Shown: positions 22,521-36,347 of the stretch, piece after piece | Position numbering within the stretch: position 1 is the stretch's first letter | How the letters are laid out: every line of letters starts with the position of its first letter | NCBI GenBank assembly: GCA_019155185.1 | Contig: CM032817.1 | Location: forward strand, 9,754,034-9,818,033 | DNA: 64,000 bases | DNA from: Beaufortia kweichowensis | Taxonomy: Eukaryota > Chordata > Actinopteri > Cypriniformes > Gastromyzontidae | Direction: 5' to 3' | Notes under the pieces: model-generated | Database searches by the model: none | Seen by the model: the letters and a program-made list of their open reading frames with translations, nothing else | Told to the model about the DNA's origin: nothing | Program-made: the position numbers and the translations under genes

Positions 22521-24679
22521 CAAATGTTGCATGACTACACTGCTGAGAAGCACAGTTTCAGGAGAGCTCTCATCATACACGTAACATCATTCTTTAAGAA
22601 TCAAAGAGTCATCTTCAATCTTCTCCACTTGGAAGCAGCTCAAGAAGCTTTCGTCTTCAGCACTTTCCATGACAAAATTGGAAAGATCTCAACAGATTTG
22701 CTTGGAGACTAACATCACTTTTAAAAGAACAAGCACATCCAACAATAACAATCTATGCTTCTACAACCTAGGGGCTCAGCATCTAAGACAGAGATGGAGT
22801 AGAACAAACAGCTTTAAACTGGCCAGTGATGAGAAAACATCAGTCCTCCTAAAGAATGAGCAAATCATTACACGATGCTTAAATCCTTAAACTAGTTTAG
22901 TCGTAAAAAAGGTCAACTTAACACCAGCCAAATGTTGACTTCATTGCATGGTGCACACTAAACCTAAAAAATGCAAGACCCAAGCCACACATCAATGGAT
23001 AAAGGTCATTCTGCCATACCACTCCTTCCTTTTTCATTGAATACAAAGACATTGTTAATTATCAGCATTGGTGTGTTCCCTTTTGAACACTGCTTTGAGT
23101 GCAGTGTTAAATTAGAGTCGATACAAGGCCTAACCTCAAGCTGAAACAATTAGAGAACTGATTACATTTCTTTTTCTGCACAATTGGCTCAAAGGACTTT
23201 TCCAAAAGATGTGCAGGTCGGTACTGGTCGGACGTCTGAATAGCTGAATAATGTGGCCTCTTCAGAGGAGTGCTGGTGGAGCCACTTGCCACAGACACTG
23301 TTTAGATAAATAAAATGAGAAAATTGAGGGTGAAATTGGAAGGTTACCTTGCCAAAAAACATCAACGTGTTTCTTGGGCAAAGCATGTTTTACTTGAAGT
23401 TATGAGGAAAAAACAATGACTCATTGTCTCACTAATTCATCTCTATTCTCCACCTGGGATGGAGACTCCTGAAGCTGGACCATGAAAATGACTTCTGACC
23501 CTTTCACATCAGTAAAACCAGGCAGTGCTAATTCAGTCAGTTAATTACTAGCTCTTCAATCAAGGGTTTATTGATTACACAGGGACCACCAATACACACA
23601 TATAGATTCTAGGGCTGTTGACACACAAACAAACACACACTTGCTCCAATTTAGACCTAAAACGCATTCTCCTTCTTTTTCTTTCTCTAACACATGCACG
23701 CCACACACACATATATGATCATTTGGATTTAGGGATCAACATGGACACTCCTTGGAGTTAATGTAGATTACAGGAAGGTTTTCCCAAATCAATTTATTTT
23801 ACAGTTTAGAAAACCAATATGAGAATCTAATGAGAATTCAAATGATGATAGAGTGGATTGGGGCCTCCAGGCCATCTAAAACGATGCATCATCATGTAGA
23901 CCACCACACTTTTATTTCCATCAAAGCAGGGTGGAAACAAAAGGAAAATAAAAAGAGTTGTTAGGAAGTTGTTTTGTTTGTCTTCAAATTTTCCATCACT
24001 GTATCTGCAAAATGCAAAATGTGCACAAGTATACAGAAATCTCTTAATCACTACAATTTATATCACCCCAACCTCTCTATCTGTTTCTTAGTTTTTATAG
24101 TTTTATATATCCTTTTTTACTCTCTGTCTCTCACTCTCTGCACATCAAACCCCCACCTTCCTCTCTCTCGAAAGCTTTGCGATGTCGCAGGTAATAGGGA
24201 GTCTGTAGTATCACTCTCCTCGTCAAGTGACACGCAGTAAATTACACAAGCTTCAAGCAGCTCGCTGAATTATAGTTCATCACTTGGAAAGACTTCCCAC
24301 CACTGGGCTACACGTATCAGATCTGCCAGTTAGGATCCAATTAACACCCTGGCCAGAGTAATCAGACTGCATGTGCAAGGGCTGCTGGAACCGGTTTATT
24401 ACTCTCATGCATCTTCTGTCAGAAGGAACATTTGTTGCTTCTACATCAAAGCGGTGCCATGGCACTATTTTTTATTCCCTCCATTTCTTCTCTTGCCTAA
24501 GGGTTATGCTTTAGCTTCTTTTGCATCACATCATAAGTTCCTGCAAACCTTGTCATATGCAATTGACCTATGCCGTTCTGTTAACTGGGCAAGCATGGGA
24601 TGTTTTTACTTTACTACCCATAAGTAAGAAAGATCACATGTAATTTATTTAATATATTTAATTAATTATTTAATATAAT

Positions 24680-24830
24680 GGGGCATTTGTAGCCTAGTGG
24701 TTAGAGAGTTGGACTTGCAACCAGCAGGAAACAACTGAGGTGCCCTCGAGCAAGACATCTCACCCCTAATCGCTCCCAGTGTACAACTGTGAACTTGTAA
24801 GTCGCTTTGGATAAAAGCGTCTGCTAAATG
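24680..24830 (+). mobile_element. tRNA-derived SINE fragment, internally deleted
   Basis: The head resembles a tRNA-type A box (TAGCCTAGTGGTTAGAGAG). A body follows (TGAGGTGCCCTCGAGCAAG), then the common fish tail GTCGCTTTGGATAAAAGCG and TCTGCTAAATG. The B box normally expected after GACTTGCAACC is missing, so this copy is internally deleted and should not be transcribed by Pol III. Confidence 0.85.
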
Positions 24831-27172
24831 AATATTTCTATGGTTTCTCCTAAAGACAAATGGAGAGCTGCAAGAACAAATGGGAAGATCAAAATATATC
24901 AAAAAATCAAATCTTTCAAACTAGTTATATAAACTAATAGCTCTAATAATAGCTTCTAATAGCTCTATACTCCTAATGTATTTCAAGAATGGTGTTCATT
25001 TGTATCAATTTAATTTCTCTCAAGCAAAAAAGTTCATACTGAAATAATAAAACAACAGAAAACTAAAATCTGGAAAAATCAGACTGTCTGCAAATACATG
25101 CTTTTTTATTGGAGTAATGTATAAAAGTATCTCGTTCGGAATGGCTGCCACTTTCTGCATTTCCTGTACAATTTTGTCTAGACGACCACTGTTAATAATG
25201 AATGTTAATAATGTGGGTATGCGTCTCTTATAAATTCCACTGGCTTTGTGCAAGGTTCCAGTTGGTGGTCTGAGTAGATGAATTTTAAGGAACAAGGCGC
25301 AGGAGTCTGACGCTCAGATGAGCTGTGCGTCAGTGACCTTTAAATCAGTGACACTCTGAGGATGGCTCACTGCTCAGGAAGTGATTGGGTTGAGCCATCT
25401 CATACCTCTCTCATCTAGGAGCATGCGAGCAACGAGCCATTCATCGGGTGCAAGTTTGGAATAAGTCAAACTGGGAGACGCTGGACGTTTTGTTCAGAAA
25501 AAGTTACATTAGCAGCGCATGTTGGGTTTACAACAAAGAAAAGGTCAATGGATCGGCACCTAAAAAGCCGCCTGTTTCTGTGGCAAATGGAAATGTGGAT
25601 TCAAGGTGGTGTCTGTGCTGTACAAGCCGAAAAAGCTTTTGTTTAGCCTGCCATTGAGAGCTTTCACCTTGTTAAACTTGGGATATCACTCTCCTCAGCC
25701 CACACTACCTATAGGTCAGAAGTCAAACTCTCTCTCTTTAAACACCACCCTGACACCCAGGCAACTGCAGTATAACACTACAGCATCAGTTGGTGCTCAG
25801 ACATGACAAGAGAAGGCTCTGTTTGTTCAGCTCTCACCCTTGCCAGCTCTTCACCTTTGTTCAATTGGTATTCAATGTGTCGCCTGCATGTGTAAGCATG
25901 GTGCATCTGCAACTGTTTTCACTCTGTTAAATGTCCATTCTGCCATTTGGGCAAGACACCCAGGCGGCAAGCACGACGCCTGGTGCTGCCAAACAAACAA
26001 ACTGGCATGTAAGTGTACAGTGGAAGAATGGCACACAAGACTGATCGGAGGGTGGGAGACACAATTGTGATTTGCGCAAGCTCTCTGTAATCCTCCCTGC
26101 CTTACGTCCTCTCCGCTTTTATTTGCGTTTAAATGTCAGTGTATAAAATTTGGAGGAGATATTGCCACTCAGAGGGAAGGCGCTACGATGCGAAAGGACT
26201 GTTGTGTGCCTTGGGAAATCCTTGTAAGCAGCATGGTGAAGGCATGAGGATTTACGAGAAGAAACAGGTGTTTATTGACTTTTCCTCTGGGCTTACTGGA
26301 TAATAATAGACCCGTCACATTAAGCAAATGTGGAAAAGCTGCTTTTGAGCACATCAGAGGCGGGAGATGAGACAGTGGATAGAATTAAGCAGCCTTCAGG
26401 ATTTAGACATTAATACAAGTAATTAAAATGCAAGCTCCAGCTTTCAGATGCTTGTGCAGTAAATTATTTATACGGTGTGATCTATGGATCGCTTTCCTGG
26501 ATGGGAAAAGGGGTGGATTTATCAGTGTCGAGGAATGTGCAGGGCGTTTACTTATTTATGTAAATACGCCATTTTTCAAACAGCTTGTTACTTGCCATGT
26601 CTAAGCACACACAACAAGTTCCACACACGTTAAACTGTCAAAAAAGACAAATTGAAACAAACAGGGATATTATCTAAGGAGATAATTGGAAGGAGCTTAA
26701 ACATTACTAGAAATTGAAGCTATTACAACAGTACTGAATAAGTTAATAAAGTAAAGGGTCGACAGCATTGATTAACTACAGCCCGAAGACACCGCTCAAC
26801 AAGCCTTGATTCATATTGATTCATATAGCTAACACGAGGCATGGATGGCACAAGCAAATGTAAATATTCAATATTTACAATTCTCTGGTGTTATTAGAGT
26901 CAGGAACTCGGTCATGGGCCAGCAGTTATCGCAGACCTTCCTTATCCAATATCACTATGTTTTCTCAGAAGTGTCGCAAGGCAATTTGCAGTCACGCAGT
27001 GTGCAGGGAATCCATTCTCTAAGTATACAGACGACTGTAAAACTACAACAGATATATGCAACCGCATATATCTACTGTAGGCTTTGTTGTACATCTAATA
27101 TCTTTGCACAGACAAGAAAAAAATAAAACAATAATATATAGTTAGCAAATTATGATTTCACAAATACATAAT

Positions 27173-27226
<54 letters not shown>
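27173..27226. repeat. (TA)n microsatellite
   Basis: 54 bases of TA dinucleotides with a single CA interruption at about 27191. Confidence 0.97.
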
Positions 27227-27229
<3 letters not shown>

Positions 27230-27329
27230 AAATACCTAGCTGGACCAATACCAATCAGGTGCCTGGTTTTTAACGTATACATAATTAGAGACAGGGTATG
27301 ACTTATTCAGAAGGTGTCACCATTGTTAT

Positions 27330-27720
27330 ATTCAGTGAAAACATTAACGATGAGGGTTAGCACCAATTTTCACTTTCTTTAATTAAATGCACAGGGTACT
27401 AATGAGGTAAACCAGCATTAGCTGATAGCACTTATTAGCGGGGAGGAGGGCGCGCTCTCCTCGCACTTAATTTAAACCTAAAAATACGAACCCTGGCAGA
27501 TGTCAAGTGCTTACATAATTTGAGGCGGCAAACCAGCGGCGCGTTTGTATTGTGGGGATGTGAGAGAAATAACACGTCGGCAGTCAGCGTGTAAGTAAAC
27601 AGGTCTGGTAATAGGGAATTCGATGCATGCAATGCCGCTGTGACCTTTACTGAATCATTGACAATAGCGATATGCCGCAGCTGGAATCAATAATGGCAAA
27701 TTATCTTGGAGGGGTACAAA
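27330..27720. promoter_or_regulatory. Candidate conserved noncoding element upstream of exon 4
   Basis: Complex sequence with several CpGs in an otherwise CpG-poor intron (GGCGGCAAACCAGCGGCGCG, ACACGTCGGCAGTCAGCGTG) and homeodomain-type cores (CTTTAATTAAATG, CAATAATGGCAAATTATC). It lies 410-800 bases beyond exon 3 in the gene direction. Confidence 0.32.
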
Positions 27721-28137
27721 TGACAGCTAGTTAGGATACACAACGTTATGTAGGCATCTTTAGGAAACAATTTCTCTGCTGTTTGTCGATGCAGGATATT
27801 GCTTTTAAAGGTTGCTTTCCAAAAGCAACAGCTTGCCAATTATTCTTATTTAACTACGACATTCTTTTTTTCAGGGTAAACATTATTATCTTTTCACACT
27901 AGAGAAAGTTTTGAGGTCTGTCACAAGTGAGGTAATGTAGTCACGCAGAGCAGAGAGGTTTCAGGTGCGAGTTTGCGTTTGATTTGGAAAAGGGCAGGGC
28001 CTGACAGCTCAAGACTTTTTACAGACAGCTTTAGAATTACATTACCAAATCAAACAGTACAGCTGGAAAAAAGGAAATCTTTTTCTGGGCGCCATGTATT
28101 ATGGATGGACTTAAGAGATTAGTGAAGAACTGCTCAC

Positions 28138-28227
28138 CTGCAACGGACGCTGTTTATCGTTGTTCTTTGGAGATTTCAAGCCACTGCCTGGTTGCTGTAG
28201 GAGTAATTGCCTTGCTGCTTGTAGGGC
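28138..28227 (-). CDS. foxp2: foxp2 exon 3: ALQAARQLLLQQ segment (residues 57-86)
   Basis: A 90-bp phase-0 exon with acceptor TTTTCCCAG and donor CAG|GTGAGC. It encodes ALQAARQLLLQQPGSGLKSP followed by KNNDKQRPLQ, closely matching the human segment that ends in KSSDKQRPLQ. The exon sits alone between a 13.8-kb and a 7.9-kb intron. Its function is not assigned to a folded domain; it belongs to the Gln/Leu-rich N-terminal region. Confidence 0.96.
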
Positions 28228-28519
28228 CTGGGAAAAGACAAAGAAAGAGAGACATAAAATTAAGTTTCTTTTTCCTCACCACCTTCAACTCCATGATACA
28301 CTCAAATATCAAACACTGCAAAAGGTGACATCAGCCCAACATTACATCCACTACATTGTTCATTGTTGTTGAGGAGCCATGAAGCGTCTCTTAGATATAT
28401 TTTTCATGATTATCCACAAAGCCGTGATGAAAGATAAATACAGTTTGTCTAGCACCTTTGAAGAGCGACAATAGAGAAAAAAACACAGTGTGAGTGATAT
28501 TGACCTGTCTAGTGTGTGC

Positions 28520-28740
28520 TCAGCTGAAATACCCTCTTCTCTGCAAATTACCGGCCTATTTGCATATTCATAATATCAATTTGAAGTAGAGGCAGGCGAT
28601 GTGAAGTGTTCCTAGAAGCTGTAATTAAAGTTGACAAAATCAACATCAGATTACCTCAGGAGTGAATTAACAGAGCATTAGCCGGGCCCCTGAGCACAGG
28701 GGTAACTGTGACCCTCCTCTGCCAAATCACTTCAAATACC
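28520..28740. promoter_or_regulatory. Candidate POU-site element beside exon 3
   Basis: About 300 bases upstream of exon 3. It contains ATTTGCAT at 28558-28565 running into ATTCATAATATC (on the other strand TGAATATGCAAAT, a POU-type arrangement), then GCTGTAATTAAAG and GGAGTGAATTAACAG. Non-repetitive; function inferred. Confidence 0.3.
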
Positions 28741-30063
28741 TATTTCCACAAAGCCATATACCATATATACAGTATGCATTTGAGATTAATTTTTATTTCA
28801 ATCTCACAGCTAGAGACCAGAATAATCACAGAAACTTAGGACTGTGCTCTTTTGACCCAGACCAATATGGAAAACAACACAACACACATATTGGCTGTCC
28901 AGTTGCCAGACTTCCAACTTCTAATGAACCAAACAATTTCCTAAAAATGAGATCAAATCATTCCAAAAGCTGTTTCAATTGGATATATGTCAAAATAGGG
29001 AAGAAAAAAAAACTTCTGTTTCATGCAGACATTAAAGTGGCAGGAAGACACAAGTCTAGTTTGTGTATATGTGTGACTAGTACAATGTCAGGGAGGTGTT
29101 GAAATCACAGTGTTTATCAAGCATCTACAGGAATACTGATACACATGTTCAAAGGCAAGCAACTCTTCACTGATTTCCTGGAGTTTTATGTAGACCAGAG
29201 ACAGAAGTGCACAACAACCCCTGCTGCCCTGACACGAGACAAAAGCAACAAAACAAATAAAGCAACATAAACAACAAAATAACTTCACAGGTATCTTGTC
29301 TGTCTAAAAAAGAAGCGTGAAGGTCGAAAGGTGGAAAAGGAAAGCTACTACAGACAGAGACTGACGCTTCTTCCAGTAGAATCAAGGGCTTGTTTTATTT
29401 TCTGGTGCTTGCCTGTATCCATGACAACAGCTGCCTTGACAGGATGTGCATATGGCACCGCTCTGCCAGCTGGTGAGAACAATGTTTGAACTAATACATT
29501 GAGATGCTGAGCAAACAGGAGGAGGGAAAGAGCGAGAGAGAGGGAGATAGAAAGAGAGATGGGGGAAAGTTGCCACGTCTTAACCCTTTGGGAAGACAGC
29601 CACCCCCTGATCAATTATGAAGAGACAGGGCGAGAAGCTGCCACTGTCTGTCTGGCTATGTGGTAAGGAGCCAGCCTCTCCAAGCTCCTGGTAAACAAAC
29701 ACATCACAGTGGCGCTGGATCCTAACAGCATCGATCTGTCTCCTCGAATGCACACACACAAAAGCAGAGACATTGTACTTTAGGAGATATCAGGGTGTTG
29801 AAGAGCGCTCAGTCCACTTTATATTTGTTCCCTGTCCTGTCTTATCATTCATTATACAAAACCGGTAATAAATATGATGATAAGAGTATCTTTCAACTAA
29901 ATACCTGGCACATTTTGGGATAAGATGAAAAAATCAAATTTTCCAAAGCAAGTTTAAAGTTTATTTAGCATCTCAAGTCGACATGTAACCAAATGTGCTA
30001 GAAATTCAGTTTCTTAAACCTGAAATCTGTACCTTTTTTGCCTAAACATACACAATGCCAGTT

Positions 30064-30215
30064 ATTAAAAACTCCTGATTCACAGCATTAATATTGTAAT
30101 AATGGTTTATAAGTTGAGCTGTTCAATATAATGTAGTCAGTTGGTGTAAAATCACTTGCAATTTTGGTTTAAACAAAGATAGAGGGAAAAAGTTAAGGCT
30201 CGCAGCTTTAACAAC
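30064..30215. repeat. Probable dispersed repeat, copy B
   Basis: Diverged counterpart of 10855-11045 (shared CTGATTCACA, TTATAAGTTGAGCT, TCACTTG, GCAGCTTTA in the same order). The family was not identified. Confidence 0.4.
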
Positions 30216-33200
30216 AAAATTGTTCAAATCATTTACAACATAACATGACCAAGCAGGTACAGAATCACAGAAACAAACTCGTAAAGTTTATGCATCAGAA
30301 CTTAACAAAACAAGTTTTCAAGATTCAATGCGCCTTATTTTCAGGTTTAAATGATGCATTTATTGATTAGTTATGGTCCCTGCTGTACTTTCAGATGCAT
30401 GAGTGAGTTATAAGTAACCCCGCTCTCAAGTCATTATCGGTGAGACCGCATGGATGAGATTGTAAATTGCGGGAGATTTCACGCCCATCCAAGCGGTGAC
30501 TGTGATTGTGTGGCTTTAGCAGACGGCTAATGGCTTTAGCACAACAATTAGCAGAAGGAAATGTTTATCTGTACCCGATCAATACAGATTCACTGTCCTC
30601 TCATATATAAAGGGCAAAGTCAAAGAAGTCATTCAATACATGGCAGAGGTCAAGACAGTGACGCTTGCTATAGCCCATAGCCAGACATGTTTAATGGCTT
30701 TTCCAATATGGACTGTGAATGGTAGGACGGTAAAGAAAACCTATCAACTTCACATTGCTTATTAGTGAGACTCATTCAGTGACCATTTCCAGCAACTGTA
30801 CAGATGAATTTTTAATCTTTTGTTAACAGGTTTCTTTGTATGGGATCATTTCTTGTACACCCATAATGCTACAAAGTTCCTTAAAAATGTTATATTAGTA
30901 ACAACAACATATTACTGACATTCAACCCCGTTCAAAAATTACCAGAATGCAACCCAAAGAAGTATTTCAGCCGTTTTTCTGCTACAACAAAGCCAAAGCA
31001 GCCACTAAAGTTTTATCGGACGGCTGAGAGCAGTGGGAGTCATCCTATTCTGCGTGCTTAGCTTTTCTTAATCCTATAAGTTTTGTTGCTGTGCTGAAGA
31101 AATGCAGCCTCCCATCCATTAATGCACACATTGTAAAAAGAGCACAATGCATCGCATTCCTCAAAGCTAGGAGCTCAACAACAACTCGGGCTGGAGCATA
31201 AATAACAAGACACTCAGGAACATATTTGATGTTATCTATTTCTAAGGACTGGGGGAAACTTGAACATTCTGTACGATGATGTGCGCTTCGAACACACACA
31301 CACAAACACAAGATAAAGCCTTAGGATCCTTATGAAAATGTGATTCAGCCCAATTGGATCAGCCATAATTGGTTTCAGACTGCGGGTATGGAGGAAACAT
31401 GATACATGTCACTATTACACAAAACAGAGAAAGAGATGTGAATGTTTATACAGGAGTTAATGGCTAAGAATGTAACTGATAGACACAAAAACCATATGTC
31501 AGCCCTTCACCGTGCAGTCCGTGTTTAGACTTAATGCAGATATGTTGGGAATACAACACAAAGCATTTTTGTATGACTATTACCAATGCTACAATGATGA
31601 ATCTACAGTATGGATAAGCAATGCTGGGGTAGTTTTGTGAACTTTGCACTTAATTGCAATGTTTTCTTGCTAATTATGTATCTGTTGTTGATTTCTTGAT
31701 AACAATGCCATAAGCAAACAACAACTTTCAAAAGAAGCTGATGCACTGCATTATTCTGTCCATAAGAAGATCTGTGGGTCAAGTAGGACATGTCAACTCT
31801 CAGCCTATGGAAAACAGTACAACAAGACAGAGATAGAGAAAGCAAGAGATAGACAGAGAGAGCACAACCCTTATCAAGCCAAGAAGAGTCGGCTGCCACA
31901 AAAAACAAAGGACAAACAGTTTAAGCTGAACAAACAAACAGAGCTGATTGGTCGGTGGTCGGCGAGTCCTGTGCAAAGATAGGGCCCCACTTTCCACGAC
32001 AAAATATTGACACCATATCTGTTATGTAAGTGTGTTTAGGACACAGAGGTCTGATGAGGGTGCAAGCCACTCATGAATAGAGAGCGTCGCTTCAGGCACA
32101 GATTTCATAAACAAGACGTGCACTGAGCACATAACAGCCCACCAGCTTCACCACGTACCATTCCGCCTTGACTGACAGCTGAACAACGTTAAAGGTCCGT
32201 TTGAACACAACAGCAGCGGGCCAGTCTATAGAAAGCGGCTTAACCTCTGTTGTGAGCAGGCTGAATGACACAAGAGCAGAACAGCCGCCTTTTATCAAAG
32301 GTCATCCATTGCTGTGATACGTTTTTGCGCACCAGTCGCCAGTGAATTAGGCTTATCGGAGAGGCAGGGTGGCCTTGTTAAGGCACAAACACTGAGGCCA
32401 CATCTGTATCTATAAAGACAAATAAAGGCATTAGAGTTCATATTAGCAAGAAGGTTAAGGATTTTAGGGAAAATTAATTAATATAAGAGACAAATTCACT
32501 TTCTGGTTTGTCTTTGTTGACCTAAATAAAGAAATGTTCAGCATTGCTCATTTCCTCATTTAAATTACAAAAATTTAGATGCATTCATAGAAAAATATCT
32601 GAATAAAAATATAAATAAACACATTAATCATTTCACTTTACTTTTTTAACCGTAACCCTAACTTTAAATTAAAACAGGACTAAGAATAGTATAAATATGA
32701 AAACAGGCAGTTAAGCAGACTTGCAGGAAAACATGTGAATGTATGCATCATGTGTGCGTGTGAACGATAAAATAACTTGGAATTACAAGGTCAGTGTCAA
32801 GTTACTGGACAATAAGACAACATATCCAGTGTGAGCCATGTACACATGGCATGTGTTCAGCAGCAGACAAATAAAACATGAGAAGGGGAGAGACAGAAAG
32901 AGAGACGGTTATTGTGGAGTCAGACACAGTGTTTTTCCTCAGCCGAACGCGATACTTCTTAGACAAGAGAAAAAGGATGTGGGAATAATGAGCGTTTTCA
33001 TGTATGACTCAATAAATCAGCGTTGTGTGGAGCTTACGGGTCGGTCCGTGGAGACGTTTCTCAGCTGCAGGGCCGAGCGCGAGCTAACCAGCAGAACAAT
33101 GGGCTTCTGTGAGCTACTCTCTCTCTTTTCTTTCTCTTCCTTTCATTCTTTTTTCACCTTTTCGCTCTCAATCTTCAACGCCTTTCTCTCTTTTTTTGCT

Positions 33201-34194
33201 CAGAGTCTCTCGCTCGGCTCTTGTTTATTGATTTTCTAGATTAAGAATCCCACGGAGAGGGATTGTAACACACAACCATAAAATTATTTTGGGGTGTGCT
33301 TATTTGCCTTTCCCTTGCATCTATTTGGCCTGTGTCTGTAGACAATTATGCCTCCCCAGCCCAGTCTCAGGTGCTAATAATGAAGGACAAATAGAATCAT
33401 ATGTGTAAACTTCCCCTTCTGATGAAAATTTATATTAACTTTCTGCCACTGTAAACATGAAGCCATCGCTCAGCCCTCCCTTGTGAATTCGAGATGAATT
33501 CAGTCATTTCCAGCCCAGAAAGCCGGGCATTTATGGAGGGGTGGCAGCGACAGAAAGAACTACTTCATTGTGTAACCTCACACTTACTTTTTTCAAGAGA
33601 AAAATAAGTGTGTCCACCCCATCAGGTGTGTGTTTGTGTGTGTATGTGCAGACAATGACAATATGTGCATTTGCCAGTGTGTGTAGAAATGCAAGTTCTC
33701 ACTTTGGGAAACGGTGCCAGCAATAACAGGTCAAACAGAGACGGCTTCCATCGCTCACTGTAACCACAAACATTCATACACTTCCACCTCCTGTAGATAC
33801 TGTTATGGATGGTTCTTGCAAATCTGTGCCGCACTTTTGCACTGGGGCCTGTATAATAGTTTACAGCACTGCCAGCAACCTGTGGAGGGAATTAGACTGT
33901 AGGGCCCTATACTCCAAACATCTGTATCCCATAGAAATGGAGAAACAAATACTGGAAAGAGGGAAGAGAGAAAGAGACCTGTGCCCAAACTATCCTAGCA
34001 GTTAAACATATTATTGCTCAATATAAGTTACATTTTATCAAACTTAAACTAGGTATTAAACTTTTAACACCTAGTCAGCACAACAACACATTAAGAAACT
34101 TAGATTTCTAAGTTTCTACCTAAAATCGTAGTAACCTAATCCTGCAGGTCAATGAATATAAAAAATGGTAAAAAAGACGCATTCAAGAGTGCCC

Positions 34195-34345
34195 ACTTCC
34201 TAGCATGCGCTTAATCTGCTTGGTTTCCATTTCGAGTGATTATGATCCATTGCTTTTTCACTGTTCACGCGGTCGGAGGAATGCCTCTTTATAAATGTTG
34301 CATTGAAGGGCGAGAAAAAGCGAGCCACGCTTCATTTACAGTGAA
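34195..34345. promoter_or_regulatory. Candidate conserved noncoding element, intron 2
   Basis: Short complex block with GCATGCGCTTAATCTGCTTGG, then CGAGTGATTATGATCCATTG and several CpGs. No repeats. Weak, texture-based call. Confidence 0.22.
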
Positions 34346-36226
34346 GCTGTAGGAAAAAGAGGGAAAAAACAGAATGGAGGTTTGTCAGAAAATAAAATCG
34401 TTCTCTGTGAGGTGTTTGTTGACAAAACTTATTAAGGTAGTCAGATAACAACATCCACAGCTAGAGGCCGGGAGGGATGCCAATCTCTCAACCCTGATGA
34501 CAAAAAGAGTGTTTGTGTGGACTGTCAACAGTGATACAGTGGTAAATAAATTGTGAGTTTTGTGTGGGTGAGACATCTTTACAGGTGACTGATGGTGTCT
34601 ATTGGTTGCATTTTGATGCTTTCTATAAGATGTTGAAAAGAGGACAGAAATGATGCTGATTAAAAAAAGGAAGAACATATTTGGGAAGGGCCACATTGGC
34701 AATGTGCACAAAAAGCTCAAAGTTTCATATCACAAGTCTTAAGTGCTAAGCAAACGCAGCAATTTACTTGGTAAATGTGTGCACTTGTCTAGTGATTGCA
34801 TTTATAAAACCAATAGCATATGTATGTGTGTGTGGAGCTGAATTCTTATACTGTTACCTACAAGGTTGATTGGCCCCTTTGTGACCTCTAAAGTAAAGCT
34901 CACACCTGTACATACACCTCTTGATGATTGCACAGCTTACTCGAATGGCCATTGTGGTACAATATGTGTTTTTTTCCTGCCTTCGTTCACCAAAGGAAAT
35001 ATATGTGCCACGCTCTGCAGTGGGTGGAAGGCCAACTTTTCTACAGCACAGAAAAATGCCCTCTCTAAAATGAAGGGATCTGCAGGACGACTACAAGAGC
35101 TAGTACCACTCCAGGTGAAGACAAACTATCGTTTTCAGTCCTTTTACCGTGCCCGGTTGATGGATCTCCCCAGCTCATCTCAATGAGCATCGGGCCGTTC
35201 CTCAGATCAGCAGAGTTAATAGCATTACATCTAGCTGGTGGAGGGCCAATGCATCTCAGTCAATCGTCTCTGCTGATGGAGCACTGGGGCCCCTGGCCCT
35301 CCTGGCTGTGTATGCCAGCGATCTGCTGCGTTTGTCTTGTGAATATTCCAATTACAGTGCGTGCCTGACCTTTTGAGTGAGCCGGGCTGGGCTGGAGTTA
35401 TCTTCCCTCCCGACACGCAGCAGCTATCAGTCAAGGTTTCTGCGAGCGAGAAAGAGAGACAGATATGCTCCAGAAGGGTTTCAGACTGATTACAAAGAGC
35501 TATGAATTGTTACAGCCAAAGAGGGATGCGAGACACATGTACCCAGAGACACGCAGTGATTAAGATGCATTCAATGCAGGCCGTGCCCAAGCGCGTATAA
35601 TCGCAGAGATAAACATATGTGTTCACTCAAACACGTCCACTCTGTGTATTCATATCCCATGTATCAGCGGTTTAATCAGACGGGCTTACTGCCTGAGTAC
35701 TCTCACTCCCGTAAACAAACCCTGTGGCAGGCCTGTGCGCCTTTACGAGACAAACAAAGCGTGAACAAAGTCATACTTTGGGAGCTCTATACCTCACCAC
35801 CCCCTCAAACAGCTAATATACATCTTTCATTGAATCAAGAATGGAAATTCTGAAGAAATGCTTCTTTTTCAATTTCATGCTGAGGTAGCTTAACTTGCTG
35901 GACGTAATTTCTCCTAACAAGAAAATTCATCACAATGTCGTTCACTTAATCTGACCATTTCTCCCTCTTTCTCGCTCTCTTTTTCTCTCTCTCTTTATGC
36001 TTTGATGAACATCCCTAAAGCATTGTAATTTTCTCCATAACCCTTCCGACCATTACTGGACAATTACATGGGTTAATGTAAAGAACTAGAGACTACAATA
36101 TACATCAAAAAGAGAGAGAGAGATACATATATACATATAAATCCAGATATGTAATTTATTAGAGATAAATATATATTAATGAAAAATAAAATATGTAGTT
36201 TTTTAAAATGTGTAATGGATTATAAA

Positions 36227-36347
36227 CTTTTATCGAAAGCGACTTACATTGCATTACACTACACCTTTTTGTCTGAGCATGTGAAATCCCTGGGATTGAA
36301 CCCATGATCTTGGCGTTGTTAGCGCCATGCTCTAACCACTGAGCACA
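36227..36347 (-). mobile_element. tRNA-derived SINE, minus strand
   Basis: Read on the minus strand, it starts CTGTGCTCAGTGGTTAGAGC (A box TGGTTAGAGCATGG). The B box GGTTCAATCCC is at 36302-36292. It ends AATGTAAGTCGCTTTCGATA AAAG, the tail shared with other fish SINEs. Both Pol III boxes are present. It lies in the sense orientation of foxp2. Confidence 0.85.

Larger units (their letters stand above)
20208..28137 (-). other. foxp2 intron 3
   Basis: A 7.9-kb intron. It holds an 18-base-period duplication (22102-22136), a SINE fragment (24680-24830), a (TA)n microsatellite (27173-27226) and three complex candidate regulatory blocks (21270-21480, 22140-22520, 27330-27720). The remainder is unique AT-rich sequence. 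Confidence 0.9.

Noticed and set aside
36227..36347. A genuine tRNA gene, because A and B boxes are present
   Set aside because: No cloverleaf folds from the sequence and the typical SINE tail follows.
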